DNA of 27,574 bases, from positions 1 to 27,574 of the IMG/VR virus record IMGVR_UViG_3300047480_000725; one strand, 5' to 3'. A model generated the notes under the pieces. The model did not search any database and was not told where the DNA came from. It saw only the letters and a list, made by a program, of their open reading frames with translations. A program made the position numbers and the translations under genes. Each line of letters begins with the position of its first letter. Positions within the stretch are counted from its first letter, which is position 1. Shown here one piece after another: positions 12,662-21,306 of this stretch. This DNA is from a virus.

Positions 12662-13652
12662 ATACTTTTTTATTCAACTCCTCTACAACATCTGGGTTCT
12701 CTCTTAAATACTGCACAGCTTTTGCTCTACCCTGAAATCTTTCTTCTCCAATTGTGTACCATGCGCCACCTTTTTCTATAACTCCACACATTTCTGCTAC
12801 GTCTAAAGTTTCTCCAACAGAGTCTACGCCTAGCGATTCTCCTTGAAAATAAAAGTCGTATTGTCCTGATAAATTCGGGGGCCCAAGTTTGTTGTAATCA
12901 ATAATCCAATTGACTGGCCGTCCGACCCTTTGCTCAATAATCTTGTCGCCAACTTTAACACCAGACTTAATAGCATTAGCTTCGGCTTCTGAAGACCATA
13001 ATTTAATAACAGTAGAGGAAAAGAACTTGACTGCCATACCTCCAGTTGGGATGTGGCTGGCATGCATAGATCCAAACTGATTTCTTTGTTGTGAGATAAG
13101 AACAAGTAATGTGTTTTTGTTTGCATAATTTAACATTTTGACCGCATGGGTCATATCCTTTGCTTCTGCTCCAATTTGCTTGGTGTCCTCTAGCTTCTTT
13201 AGCTCAGAACTATCTTTCTCAAAATATATGGCTGGCAATAATGCTGAAATAGAATCTACCACTATAATGTCAACCTCAGCTTCCATCAACTGAGTTGCAA
13301 CATCTACCATATCGTTAACTGTTTTTGCAGATGAATAAATTAATTCTTCAGAATTAACACCTAGCTTTTCTGCCCAAGACTTATCATATGAATGCTCAGC
13401 ATCTATCCATGCACAAGTTTTACCAGCTTTCTGTGCTTCGGCTATCATTTGCAGGCAAAATGATGACTTACCTGCAGACTTATTGCCCCAAACTAATACT
13501 TGTCTACCAAATCCCAACCCTCCACGGAGTGCCAGGTTAAGACCAATACTTGGAGTAGGTTGTTTTTCAACAACTACTTCAACTGCTGATTGTACTCTAT
13601 TTCTAGTTTTTGGATCTAGCTTTGCTAGGATATCATCTATTTGTATAGTCAT
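12648..13652 (-). CDS. recA: RecA recombinase, 334 aa
   Basis: RecA forms ATP-dependent filaments on ssDNA for strand exchange. Walker A is GNKSAGKS (56-63), the catalytic Glu86 lies in DAEHSYD, Walker B is VDIIVVDS (127-134), and the DNA-binding loop/Q motif VLISQQRNQFG and GGMAVKFFSSTVIKLW follow. Length is close to bacterial RecA (about 350) and shorter at both ends; the bacterial acidic tail is missing. It resembles phage RecA/UvsX-type proteins that drive recombination-dependent replication. A weak GAGA site precedes the ATG; a promoter-like sequence lies just upstream (13672-13700). Confidence 0.95.
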   Translation of the reverse strand: MTIQIDDILAKLDPKTRNRVQSAVEVVVEKQPTPSIGLNLALRGGLGFGRQVLVWGNKSAGKSSFCLQMIAEAQKAGKTCAWIDAEHSYDKSWAEKLGVNSEELIYSSAKTVNDMVDVATQLMEAEVDIIVVDSISALLPAIYFEKDSSELKKLEDTKQIGAEAKDMTHAVKMLNYANKNTLLVLISQQRNQFGSMHASHIPTGGMAVKFFSSTVIKLWSSEAEANAIKSGVKVGDKIIEQRVGRPVNWIIDYNKLGPPNLSGQYDFYFQGESLGVDSVGETLDVAEMCGVIEKGGAWYTIGEERFQGRAKAVQYLRENPDVVEELNKKVYAKH

Positions 13653-13671
13653 TATTCTCTTTCTTTATATA

Positions 13672-13700
13672 AGTATAGCATTAAAAACGGTTTCCGTGAA
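13672..13700 (-). promoter_or_regulatory. Promoter-like sequence before recA (TTCACG-17-TATACT)
   Basis: On the minus strand TTCACG (13695-13700), a 17-base spacer and TATACT (13672-13677) sit 20-50 bases before the recA start, partly over the end of the MazG-like gene. The match is four of six at -35 and five of six at -10. Confidence 0.45.
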
Positions 13701-14022
13701 GTATTGGTCTTTGTTTATTTTTATCAATTTTATTTTGCAATATTTCATCTAGGCTATGAATAACCATTTCTTCATTTCGCATTGCTGCGTATAAGTCTAA
13801 AATTCTAATAATAATATCGGCAATCTCTTCTACTATCTTTTCAGATCCATGATCTTTTCTAATTGCCTCTAATACTTCTGTTACTTCTGAATGGACAAGG
13901 GCTAACTTATTGCCAACCTTATCGTAATTGTACTCTCCGTCCCAGAAACCTTTATCTCTGGCAATTTCATGTAGAATTGCTGATAATGCATCTAGACCAT
14001 AATCAGTCATTAACGAGTTCAT
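13681..14022 (-). CDS. MazG-like nucleotide pyrophosphohydrolase, 113 aa
   Basis: The all-alpha NTP pyrophosphohydrolase signature is present: HSEVTEVLEAIRKDHGSEKI, then VEEIADIIIRILDLYAAM, giving the E-x2-E and E-x2-D metal-binding pairs of MazG. Such enzymes hydrolyse NTPs or dNTPs to monophosphates; in phages they are thought to remove ppGpp or trim nucleotide pools. Start is chosen at 14022 (AGGA five bases upstream); 14010 would also work, and the ATG at 14079 would read deep into the upstream gene. It overlaps that gene by 20 bases. Confidence 0.85.
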   Translation of the reverse strand: MNSLMTDYGLDALSAILHEIARDKGFWDGEYNYDKVGNKLALVHSEVTEVLEAIRKDHGSEKIVEEIADIIIRILDLYAAMRNEEMVIHSLDEILQNKIDKNKQRPILHGNRF

Positions 14023-14227
14023 ATTCATCCTGCTCTCCACCATCACGCAACTTGAATTCAAATGAAAGAGTTTCATCATTATATGTTACTGATAGCTGCT
14101 TATCTTCGTTATTTGCAGACATAAATAATTCTGTTGGAATCTCCACAGTCCCTAGCTTTGTTAAGATTGCTACTAAAATGCGAGAAGCATTCATTGCCTG
14201 GAATACATCTTCTGGCGTTTGTGTCAT
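14003..14227 (-). CDS. Hypothetical acidic protein downstream of dnaE, 74 aa
   Basis: Unrecognised. MTQTPEDVFQAMNASRILVAILTKLGTVEIPTEL is helical, followed by a two-strand segment (KQLSVTYNDETLSFEFKLRD) and an acidic tail (EQDEYELVND). The ATG overlaps the dnaE stop by four bases, so it is co-translated with the polymerase and may be a partner or small regulator of it. Confidence 0.75.
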   Translation of the reverse strand: MTQTPEDVFQAMNASRILVAILTKLGTVEIPTELFMSANNEDKQLSVTYNDETLSFEFKLRDGGEQDEYELVND

Positions 14228-17200
14228 TTTATTTCCTTTATCATTAAAGTGCCATCATCTAATTTTTTTAGAACTGGCTTACATACCATACCTTCACGCA
14301 TTTTTGCCAATGCTATTGGATACATGCTTGAAAAGGCAATTGCTCTTGTTAAGTTTTTATCTTTATCGGACATTACTATATGTGCCATAGTCTTACCCTG
14401 CTTAGTTTTATACGGGCTAAAGCTTATCACAAACATATCATCTTCGTCAATATCGTATCCACTAGAATATAGATACTTTGCAAACATATCATCTGAATCT
14501 TCTTTTAAATCATCAACCTTTATGTATCTAGCTATTCGATTATCTCCCACCAAAATAAAATACATTTTGCCAGTTTCTATTGGAGTCTGTTCATTGTGAA
14601 ATAAGCCTACGGATCCAGTTTCATCAACTAGTTCTATTCTTGCCCAGCCAGACCCTCTTTTAATGTTCTTAACCATTCCAAACATTGGGAAAGACCCTAG
14701 GTCATCAAAGTCTGCTATTGGTTTAGCCTGAGCTTTTATTTTAGGGTGCATGCCAACATTAAATTGAGGTATATTTAAAAACTCATAGTAATTTTGATCT
14801 TCTTTACCAGTTCTGGGATTGTCGTCAAACGCTGCTCCACCTACTGCATTTAGCGCAGCAATTGCTCGTGAATTAATTCCACTGCCCTTTTTAGATGCCT
14901 TTGCAATAAAGTCTGAATAATCTACATAAGGTCTGTTATCAATAATTTTATTAGCAATATTATCTGATATAAACTTTACCTCTGCAAGGCCAAATCTAAT
15001 AGAATCTTTTTGTAATGAAAAGTAAACATCAGATTCATTAACATGTGGCAGTTTTATCTTTAGTCCCAATCTTTTTGCTTCAATTAAATATTCTGTTCTG
15101 GCATCTTTATCGTTTTCATTTTTAAGGATCGAGAATAAAAATTCCAAAGGATAATGATGCTTAAGCCAAGCGGTATAATAAGAAAGCATAGAGTAAGCAA
15201 CAGCATGAGACCTATTGAACGAATAGCCTGCGTGGGCTTCAAAGGTTTTCCAGAGGTGCTCTGCTTCGTCTCTGCTGATATGCTGCGTAGCGCCTTGAAT
15301 AAATTTATCTTTAAACGGACTGAGTTCTTTTGCATCCTGCTTCTTTCCAATTACCTTTCTAACCTTATCTGCTTCAGACCAGGTCATACCTCCTAGATAA
15401 ACACACGCCTGCATTACCTGTTCCTGATAAATAATAACCCCATATGTATTTTCAGTAAATGGCTTCATGATGGGGTGAATATACTTTACAGCCTCCTGGC
15501 CATGCTTTCTCTTAATATATGACAAACCTACCGTATCCATAGCTCCTGGTCTAACTAGAGCATTAGATGCTGCTAAATCTTCAAATGTTGAAACCTGCAT
15601 CTTAATTAATAGGTTTGTATATGGAGTTGCTTCAGCTTGGAAAACTCCCATAGTATAACCATCACTCAAATTCTTATAAATAGATGAGTCGTCTAGCGAT
15701 AATTTAGACAGGTTTATTTCTTTGCCGTATCTATCTCTTATTGATGACAATGTATCAGAGATGACTGAAAGTGTTTTAAGACCTAAAGCATCAAGCTTAA
15801 TTAGACCAATATCGGCAACAGTATCCATGTCATAAGCAACAACTGGAATTCTTCCTGAAACCTTATCTTGTGCATCCTCACGAGATTCTATTGGAGCATA
15901 GTTTCTAATCTCATCTTTAGCAACAACAACTCCAGCGGCATGGACACCAACACTTCTAATCTTTCCACGTAATCTTTCAGCTAGCCAAGTAACCTCTGGA
16001 TATTTAGTTCTAAACTCAAATGTATTCGGTGAATCAAGATAGTCTTCGAATGTATCTATAGACTTTAGTGCACGATTTACATCAGAAAGGGGGACCATGA
16101 ATACACGTGCCGCATCTCTGACAACACCTTTATCCTTGAAATAAGTATATGTAGAAATGGAAGCAACATGTTTAAACTTATTCTTTAAATAGTTTTTTAC
16201 TTCTTTTCTACGTCTATCTTCAAAGTCTGTATCGATATCTGGGAAGTCATTACGTTCTGGATTAATAAATCTAAAAAATAGCAGATCGTATTTAATTGGG
16301 TCAACATCAGTAATGCCCAATGAATAACATACTAAAGATCCTGCCGCAGAACCACGGCCTGGACCAACCATAATAGAGTTAGATTTGGACCAATTAATCA
16401 TGTCTGCAATAACTAAAAAGTATGAGGCGAACTTCTTATCTTTAATTATTTTTAATTCTTCTTCTACACGCTCAATATAATTGATGTCTTGATCTAATCC
16501 TCTTTCCTTTAAGCCTTTATAGGAAAGCTCTTTTAATTTTTCATCAGCATTTGTTTTTGGCACAGGCAACAAATCCAGGGCTCTATAAAAATCATAATCC
16601 TGAACCTTATTAGCAATCTCTACTGTATTTTCATATATATCTGTGCGTGTAATTCCTGACTTACGAAAATCTTCTGAAATTTCATCGTATGTCTGAATAA
16701 ACAAATTATAGTCTTGAAAGGTAATTCGTCTATCTGGATAAAGATAATTAAATCTATCCAGCATGTCTTTCATGTTTCTGGACATTTCAAAGTCTGCATC
16801 TTTATCTACCTTAGGATTTGTAGATAAGATAAGCATAGCTTCTTCTAAAACTCTATCTTCACCCTTAGCAAAATGAGCATCACCTGTTGCCACCGCCTTG
16901 ATTTTTAGTTCATCTGCTAACTCTAAAAGCTTTTGATTTATTTCTGGCGGATTATGCGACTGTACCTCCACATAAAAATCATCTTGAAAAGTTTGCTTAA
17001 AATCCTTGAGTAAAAGCTTTGCTTCCCCCAATTCGCCTTTTTCGATGCACTTACTAATAAGCCCATTAAGGCATCCACTAAGAACAATAATACCTTCTGC
17101 ATATTCTCGTAAAACCTCTCTATCAATTCTTGGCTTATGATAAAAGCCTTCATTCCAAGCTAGCTCTTGAAGCGTGTTAATGTTTTCAAGCCCCTTCTTA

Positions 17201-17490
17201 TTCTTTGCCAATAGAATAATATGGTTATAAGCCTGAATTGATTTATCTGTTTTCGACGACCTATCAAACCTATCAGTTGGAGAAATATACGCTTCTACTC
17301 CCAATATAGGCTTTATTTCCTGGTCTTTACATGCTATTTGAAAATCTCTATGAGAAGATAGTGTGCCGTGATCTGTTATAGCAATAGCATTTTGCCCTGC
17401 ATCTTTAGCAGCTTTAACAAGATCAGCTGGAGAGTTAAGTCCATCCATCAATGAATAATAGGAATGCACATGTAAATGTACAAATTTCAC
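14224..17490 (-). CDS. dnaE: DNA polymerase III alpha subunit (DnaE-type), 1088 aa
   Basis: Replicative polymerase with its own PHP domain. PHP metal ligands all remain: His7, His9 and Asp16 (HLHVHSYYSLMDG), His41 (ITDHGTL), Glu66 (GVEAYI), His90, Cys140 (LSGC), Asp204 and His206 (GDAHF), the set that supports proofreading in mycobacterial DnaE1. The palm has GPGRGSAAGS (376-385), Asp420/Asp422 in FPDIDTDF and Asp567 in KLDALG; HAAGVVVA, the OB-fold end and the tail are present. At 1088 residues it is a little shorter than bacterial DnaE (about 1160). Start is GTG at 17490 with GGAGAG four bases upstream. It is not a T4-type or T7-type polymerase. Confidence 0.96.
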   Translation of the reverse strand: MKFVHLHVHSYYSLMDGLNSPADLVKAAKDAGQNAIAITDHGTLSSHRDFQIACKDQEIKPILGVEAYISPTDRFDRSSKTDKSIQAYNHIILLAKNKKGLENINTLQELAWNEGFYHKPRIDREVLREYAEGIIVLSGCLNGLISKCIEKGELGEAKLLLKDFKQTFQDDFYVEVQSHNPPEINQKLLELADELKIKAVATGDAHFAKGEDRVLEEAMLILSTNPKVDKDADFEMSRNMKDMLDRFNYLYPDRRITFQDYNLFIQTYDEISEDFRKSGITRTDIYENTVEIANKVQDYDFYRALDLLPVPKTNADEKLKELSYKGLKERGLDQDINYIERVEEELKIIKDKKFASYFLVIADMINWSKSNSIMVGPGRGSAAGSLVCYSLGITDVDPIKYDLLFFRFINPERNDFPDIDTDFEDRRRKEVKNYLKNKFKHVASISTYTYFKDKGVVRDAARVFMVPLSDVNRALKSIDTFEDYLDSPNTFEFRTKYPEVTWLAERLRGKIRSVGVHAAGVVVAKDEIRNYAPIESREDAQDKVSGRIPVVAYDMDTVADIGLIKLDALGLKTLSVISDTLSSIRDRYGKEINLSKLSLDDSSIYKNLSDGYTMGVFQAEATPYTNLLIKMQVSTFEDLAASNALVRPGAMDTVGLSYIKRKHGQEAVKYIHPIMKPFTENTYGVIIYQEQVMQACVYLGGMTWSEADKVRKVIGKKQDAKELSPFKDKFIQGATQHISRDEAEHLWKTFEAHAGYSFNRSHAVAYSMLSYYTAWLKHHYPLEFLFSILKNENDKDARTEYLIEAKRLGLKIKLPHVNESDVYFSLQKDSIRFGLAEVKFISDNIANKIIDNRPYVDYSDFIAKASKKGSGINSRAIAALNAVGGAAFDDNPRTGKEDQNYYEFLNIPQFNVGMHPKIKAQAKPIADFDDLGSFPMFGMVKNIKRGSGWARIELVDETGSVGLFHNEQTPIETGKMYFILVGDNRIARYIKVDDLKEDSDDMFAKYLYSSGYDIDEDDMFVISFSPYKTKQGKTMAHIVMSDKDKNLTRAIAFSSMYPIALAKMREGMVCKPVLKKLDDGTLMIKEIK

Positions 17491-17512
17491 TTAACTCTCC
17501 GCCTATCTAATA

Positions 17513-18181
17513 TTACCAGTCTACACTACTTGATGTAGACTCTGACTCTTCTTGCCCACCTTCTCCGTTAAAGAAAGCTTCTTGTTCTGCATATTTCATA
17601 TCACGAACTGCAGTCTCTTCTAGCTTATACAATTCCAGTGCCGAACCATCAAATGGCTCTTCGTCTTTTGCAAGAGGGATGATTGTGTAGCTTGTATCTG
17701 TCTTTGTGCCAGTTCTTTTAATTCTCCACATTAAATTAGTGATAGAACCCATTTCTCCAGCATACTCAATTAATGTTGGGGTTATTGTTTTACCACTTGA
17801 ACCCTGAGAAAGAATTGCAACATATGGATCATCCTTGCCATCATCAACTAGAACATTGATGTATAAACGTGAACGTCCTTTCCACCCAGCTTTATAATCT
17901 TTTCTATGTTGTTCGCAGCCCCAGCATTTTCCCTGGTCTTCCATTGTGCATAAAAGCTTTCTGCGATAATCCTTTGGATTTGTATGCTCAACTGCAATAA
18001 ACCCTAATCCAAACTTATCATTATATGTTGGTGAATCTGGGTCGAGCTCTTGGAGAAATCTGACCTTAATGCTTTCTCCGTCTTCAAGCTTTACCCAACG
18101 TGCCTTACTGCCTTCGCCACTATTTGACTGTGGCTTATCTAGTGCTTTATTTAAGTCTTTTAGACCTTTTACTATACCCAT
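17513..18181 (-). CDS. gp32-like ssDNA-binding protein with zinc site, 222 aa
   Basis: The layout follows T4 gp32: a short basic N-terminus (MGIVKGLKDLNKAL), an OB-fold core with an internal zinc site of Cys78, Cys86, Cys89 and His92 (LCTMEDQGKCWGCEQH), and a Ser/Glu-rich acidic tail (GEGGQEESESTSSSVDW). It coats ssDNA at the fork and the tail recruits partners. AAGGAG precedes the ATG. It heads an operon with dnaE, with a promoter-like box and a hairpin just upstream. A second SSB is encoded at 11782-12159, so the phage makes two kinds. Confidence 0.87.
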   Translation of the reverse strand: MGIVKGLKDLNKALDKPQSNSGEGSKARWVKLEDGESIKVRFLQELDPDSPTYNDKFGLGFIAVEHTNPKDYRRKLLCTMEDQGKCWGCEQHRKDYKAGWKGRSRLYINVLVDDGKDDPYVAILSQGSSGKTITPTLIEYAGEMGSITNLMWRIKRTGTKTDTSYTIIPLAKDEEPFDGSALELYKLEETAVRDMKYAEQEAFFNGEGGQEESESTSSSVDW

Positions 18182-18203
18182 TTTATATCTCCTTAATATA
18201 GTT

Positions 18204-18220
18204 GACGGTATATATCCGTC
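18204..18220. repeat. Inverted repeat just downstream of the gp32-like/dnaE promoter
   Basis: GACGG (18204-18208) pairs with CCGTC (18216-18220) around a seven-base AT loop. It lies at about +4 to +20 of the predicted transcript, where a repressor could block initiation, or where the RNA would carry a 5' stabilising hairpin. Confidence 0.4.
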
Positions 18221-18229
18221 TGTTTTTTA

Positions 18230-18238
18230 ATTATATCA
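18230..18238 (-). promoter_or_regulatory. Extended -10 promoter before the gp32-like/dnaE operon
   Basis: On the minus strand TATAAT (18230-18235) preceded by TGA, in the string TGATATAATTAA. The TGA is the stop codon of the upstream primase gene. No clear -35 is seen, as expected for extended -10 promoters. Confidence 0.55.
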
Positions 18239-19234
18239 TGGGTTCCAAGATCGATATTCGAAATCGGAAACTGCGTTATTTATGCATGCCTTAATATCTT
18301 CATCAGACATGTCGCCTGCGTCTTTTGCGCCATTAGGATATATCTTACCATATGAATGAGCCGCCCACAAGATGTTCTTATTTTTTAATTTGGCAGCAAT
18401 AGATACTCCAAGCTCTCTTCCTGCTGGATCTGCATCAGTCATTAATATAATTGTATTAAAATATCTATTTAATAATTTTATATTGTCATGAGATATATGC
18501 CCACCTAAAGTTGCAACGACATTTGGGAATCCAGCCTGATGTATTCTAATTGCATCAAAAGTGGATTCTACGATAATTACCTTATCGCCAATTCTTTTTG
18601 CTCGATGTATATTGAACATTGTTTTACTACGTGGTAAATTATTGCTATTCTTAAATCTTTTTTCAGATATGGATCTGCCTACTAGCCCGACTGGAGCTCC
18701 ATCTGGACTATGCACTGGAACAGTGACCATTCCTAAATTAGAAGAATAGCCAAGTTTAAAGTAATGCATAGAGTCAACATTAATTCCTCTATGCTGAAAA
18801 TACTCCTGTGCATGTTTATTTTTACCCAGATTCTCATATAGATCATCTAATGTTTGCTGAGAAAACTCCACAAACTCTGGCCTATCTTCAAACATTGATT
18901 TTAATTCTTCATCAAAATTCTCTATAGATTCAGACTGCTTTGACTCAATGTATCTTAGTGATTGGTATTCGTTTTTATCTAAAGACTTTTTTACTAAATC
19001 TATTAATGTACCTGTCTCGCCACAGGATGGATTAAAGCATATATATGCACCTTTTGTTCTACTTATGCTAAAGCTAGGTGTATGCCTATTAGAATGAAAT
19101 GGGCAGTATGAAAGATAATCATTTGATGTTTCTCCAGCTATTTCTATTCCCAAGCTCTTAATTACTGATTTTATGTGAGCTGGCGTATACTCCGTTTGAC
19201 TGGCTTGTTTTGGGCTATACCCTCTAATTCCCAT
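18236..19234 (-). CDS. DnaG-type primase (zinc finger plus TOPRIM), 332 aa
   Basis: This makes RNA primers at the fork. The CHC2 zinc finger is YCPFHSNRHTPSFS ... YICFNPSCGETGTLIDLV, with Cys44, His47, Cys66 and Cys71. The TOPRIM core has Glu223 in VIIVESTFDAIRIHQAG and Asp267/Asp269 in ILMTDADPAGRELG. There is no C-terminal helicase-binding domain, and the length is short for DnaG (about 580). Helicase contact may come from elsewhere. I place the start at 19234, because the longer frame to 19285 has no better ribosome site and would overlap the upstream gene more; the site is weak in either case. Overlap with that gene is 64 bases. Confidence 0.9.
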   Translation of the reverse strand: MGIRGYSPKQASQTEYTPAHIKSVIKSLGIEIAGETSNDYLSYCPFHSNRHTPSFSISRTKGAYICFNPSCGETGTLIDLVKKSLDKNEYQSLRYIESKQSESIENFDEELKSMFEDRPEFVEFSQQTLDDLYENLGKNKHAQEYFQHRGINVDSMHYFKLGYSSNLGMVTVPVHSPDGAPVGLVGRSISEKRFKNSNNLPRSKTMFNIHRAKRIGDKVIIVESTFDAIRIHQAGFPNVVATLGGHISHDNIKLLNRYFNTIILMTDADPAGRELGVSIAAKLKNKNILWAAHSYGKIYPNGAKDAGDMSDEDIKACINNAVSDFEYRSWNP

Positions 19235-19461
19235 GCCTTCTTCTTTCCAACATAAACGCCATGGATAGTCATTAAGAACTTCCATGTCTCACCCGTGAAT
19301 TCTACCGAAAAGGCTGGGTCTATGTCAAGTACCCTTACGTATCCAGCATCACGCATTTTACCAGTTAATAAGTTTTCGTACTGGTTTCTAATTCTAATAA
19401 TATCAGAATCATCTAGAAACTCTACATCAACCTGAAATCGTTTTATGTGCTTGTGAGTCAT
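19171..19461 (-). CDS. Hypothetical protein between helicase and primase, 96 aa
   Basis: Unrecognised. The first part (MTHKHIKRFQVDVEFLDDSDI) leads to a mixed alpha/beta middle (DIDPAFSVEFTGETWKFLMTIHGVYVGKKKAW) and a basic end (NKPVKRSIRQLT). It shares 64 bases with the primase start and 35 with the helicase end, so the sequence is under strong double constraint. Its fixed place between helicase and primase suggests a replication accessory role. Confidence 0.75.
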   Translation of the reverse strand: MTHKHIKRFQVDVEFLDDSDIIRIRNQYENLLTGKMRDAGYVRVLDIDPAFSVEFTGETWKFLMTIHGVYVGKKKAWELEGIAQNKPVKRSIRQLT

Positions 19462-20692
19462 TGTTTACTTCTGGTAGATTTTCATATATAGGCTTAATTA
19501 TTCCACGATTAATATCCCAATCAAGGAAGAATCTAAAGTCTTGTCCGTGACGATTTTTTCTAGATACAACCTCAATCATGTCTGTGTTTGCGTGTTTATG
19601 AATTGCCACAGCCATATCGGCATCGTACTCAATAGCTTTAGACCATGCTACTTGGCTCATCATTGGAGGCTCGTCTTGGTCGGAAATATCATCTGCTGTA
19701 GCAGCTGTAATATCGATAATAGGAATATTATTTGTTACAGCTAACAGCTTAAAGTCTCTTGATATATTTCTATTTCTTTCAACTTCCGAATTACTTCTCT
19801 TGTTATCATTAAATAATTGATGGTAATCCAAAATAACTAAATCTGGTTTGTGCTGATCAATCTTTCCTTGAATAGTTGCAGGTGTGACTTCCGCTGTACC
19901 CTCATTAGAAACAAGAACAAAGCTGTTCTTTCCCTGCGTGGTTTTTGTTGCCCATGATCTGAAGTCATCTAAATTAATATCTCCCTTTGATAAATCGCTT
20001 GCACGGAATAATCCAGAACCAAGCATTGTATAAATACGGTCACGCATATTTTCTGGAGCCATTTCAAGCGAAACTATCATTGGCTTAAAACCCTGCTCCC
20101 AAGCTTTACAGGCTAGGTAGGAGGTAAACCATGTCTTACCTCTTCCTGGCCATCCTATGGCCACTATAAGGTGTCCTGGGGCCATTCCAGTTGGATAAGC
20201 TTTGTCGATAGCCTCAAAGCCAGTTAGAATTCCTGGACTGCCTCCCATGGCGGTGGATCTATCTTTTACAGACTGATAGTGTCTTTCTGCAGATTCAATA
20301 TCTGTTACGTCGACGTCTCTTACATTATTAGTATATCGACTTAATGTAGCCAACTGGCTTTGCATTGTGCCAAGAACTCTTGCTGCAGCATCCTCTTTAA
20401 GAGAAGACCCAGCTTGAAGCATGATAGTTTTAAGCCTAGCAGAAACAAATTCATTTTTTAACTTATCTAAATAATATCCAGTTTCAGCTTTAGTTTGAAC
20501 TGGCTCAAAATCTTTAAACTTATCCTGAAGCACTCCGACTTCTGGAACTGCTCTAAATTTATAATAATAAGACTTTAGCCCTTCCCAAATATCCTTATGA
20601 GAATTAAACAAATCATCGGCGTTGTCGGCAAGAAGTGTGCTGATGTCTTTATTTTTACATACAGCAGAAATTAATTCAGCTTCTGTATTCAC
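19427..20692 (-). CDS. dnaB: DnaB-type replicative helicase, 421 aa
   Basis: This is a ring helicase of the RecA-fold DnaB/gp41 class. An N-terminal helical domain (1-150) precedes ILTGFEAIDKAYPTGMAPGH, Walker A GWPGRGKT (180-187), the SLEM motif with catalytic Glu210, Walker B LVILDY (285-290) and a late SRKNRHGQDFRFFLDWD segment with the arginine finger-type Arg. It starts with GTG in GTGA, overlapping the stop of the preceding gene. Length matches phage helicases. It sits in the expected order before primase, ssDNA-binding protein and polymerase. Confidence 0.93.
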   Translation of the reverse strand: MNTEAELISAVCKNKDISTLLADNADDLFNSHKDIWEGLKSYYYKFRAVPEVGVLQDKFKDFEPVQTKAETGYYLDKLKNEFVSARLKTIMLQAGSSLKEDAAARVLGTMQSQLATLSRYTNNVRDVDVTDIESAERHYQSVKDRSTAMGGSPGILTGFEAIDKAYPTGMAPGHLIVAIGWPGRGKTWFTSYLACKAWEQGFKPMIVSLEMAPENMRDRIYTMLGSGLFRASDLSKGDINLDDFRSWATKTTQGKNSFVLVSNEGTAEVTPATIQGKIDQHKPDLVILDYHQLFNDNKRSNSEVERNRNISRDFKLLAVTNNIPIIDITAATADDISDQDEPPMMSQVAWSKAIEYDADMAVAIHKHANTDMIEVVSRKNRHGQDFRFFLDWDINRGIIKPIYENLPEVNNDSQAHKTISG

Positions 20693-21003
20693 TCTTCTTC
20701 TACCAACCTTCTAGTTTCTTCCAATAGACGAGCACGATTTGCTATGTCTTTATTTACCTGAACCATCATATCTTCTAATCTATCAAAATTATTATAGAAG
20801 AATGTTAGTGGGTGCCCAGACTTTCCTGTTCTAAAGTAATATTCAAGTATTTCTTTTGCACGAGTATATCCTACACTATCTATAACATCTTGCATAGCCC
20901 ACTTTTCTCTATACTTATTAAGTCTTGGCTTTTTATTATATGCCTGAGCATATAGCCCTTCATAAATAGAAATCAGGATATATGGCTCTTTACTTGCCGC
21001 CAT
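20689..21003 (-). CDS. Hypothetical protein, possible helicase loader, 104 aa
   Basis: No family can be named from the sequence. It is helical and basic (KKPRLNKYREKWAMQDVIDSVGYTRAKEILEYYFRTGKSGHPLTFFYNNFDRLEDMMVQ), ends in a charged helix, and its GTGA overlap puts it immediately before dnaB in one message. Small basic helical proteins at this spot act as helicase loaders or replisome organisers in other phages, so that is a reasonable guess; a Cys or ATP site is absent. GAGG stands before the ATG. Confidence 0.75.
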   Translation of the reverse strand: MAASKEPYILISIYEGLYAQAYNKKPRLNKYREKWAMQDVIDSVGYTRAKEILEYYFRTGKSGHPLTFFYNNFDRLEDMMVQVNKDIANRARLLEETRRLVEEE

Positions 21004-21199
21004 TTAATTCCTCTTCAACTTCTTGAGTTTTTGCAATTAATTTACTTTCAACAAATTTATAGACCCTATCAGTTGCAGCATCAACTGTCTCATTATCCCT
21101 AACAAAATCATCTACACCAATTCCAATTTTAATACTTTCAAAATTGCCTAGGTTTCTTGTAAATGATAGATCTACTCTAACCTGTGTCCTGTCTCCCAT
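20990..21199 (-). CDS. Hypothetical small protein, 69 aa
   Basis: Unrecognised. MGDRTQVRVDLSFTRNLGNFESIKIGIGVDDFV looks like a beta strand pair and ends in a long acidic helix (DRVYKFVESKLIAKTQEVEEELNGGK). GGAG lies before the ATG. It overlaps the possible helicase loader by 14 bases and is coupled by a TAATG overlap with the tiny zinc finger upstream. Confidence 0.72.
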   Translation of the reverse strand: MGDRTQVRVDLSFTRNLGNFESIKIGIGVDDFVRDNETVDAATDRVYKFVESKLIAKTQEVEEELNGGK

Positions 21200-21306
21200 T
21201 AATGCTCCGCCTTTCTATGTCTACTTAATGTGTCGTGGCCAAAAATACCCCAACGCAATTCTATTTCTTTTTTACATATCTCGCAAACTACAAATCTGCC
21301 AGACAT
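21199..21306 (-). CDS. Tiny C2H2 zinc-finger protein, 35 aa
   Basis: The frame runs from ATG at 21306 to TAA at 21199. It encodes MSGRFVVCEICKKEIELRWG followed by IFGHDTLSRHRKAEH, a single Cys8-x2-Cys11-x12-His24-x5-His30 finger of classical spacing, with nothing else. It is tied by TAATG overlaps at both ends, which argues strongly that it is a real gene and not chance. Single-finger proteins of this sort are usually DNA or RNA binders. Confidence 0.78.
   Translation of the reverse strand: MSGRFVVCEICKKEIELRWGIFGHDTLSRHRKAEH

Noticed and set aside
16938-17153. Minus-strand frame inside dnaE
   Set aside because: A frame-shifted shadow of the polymerase with no ribosome site or recognisable motif.
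18204-18228. Plus-strand hairpin followed by TGTTTTTT
   Set aside because: It looks like an intrinsic terminator only in the direction without genes; on the coding strand it is better explained as a leader or operator element.
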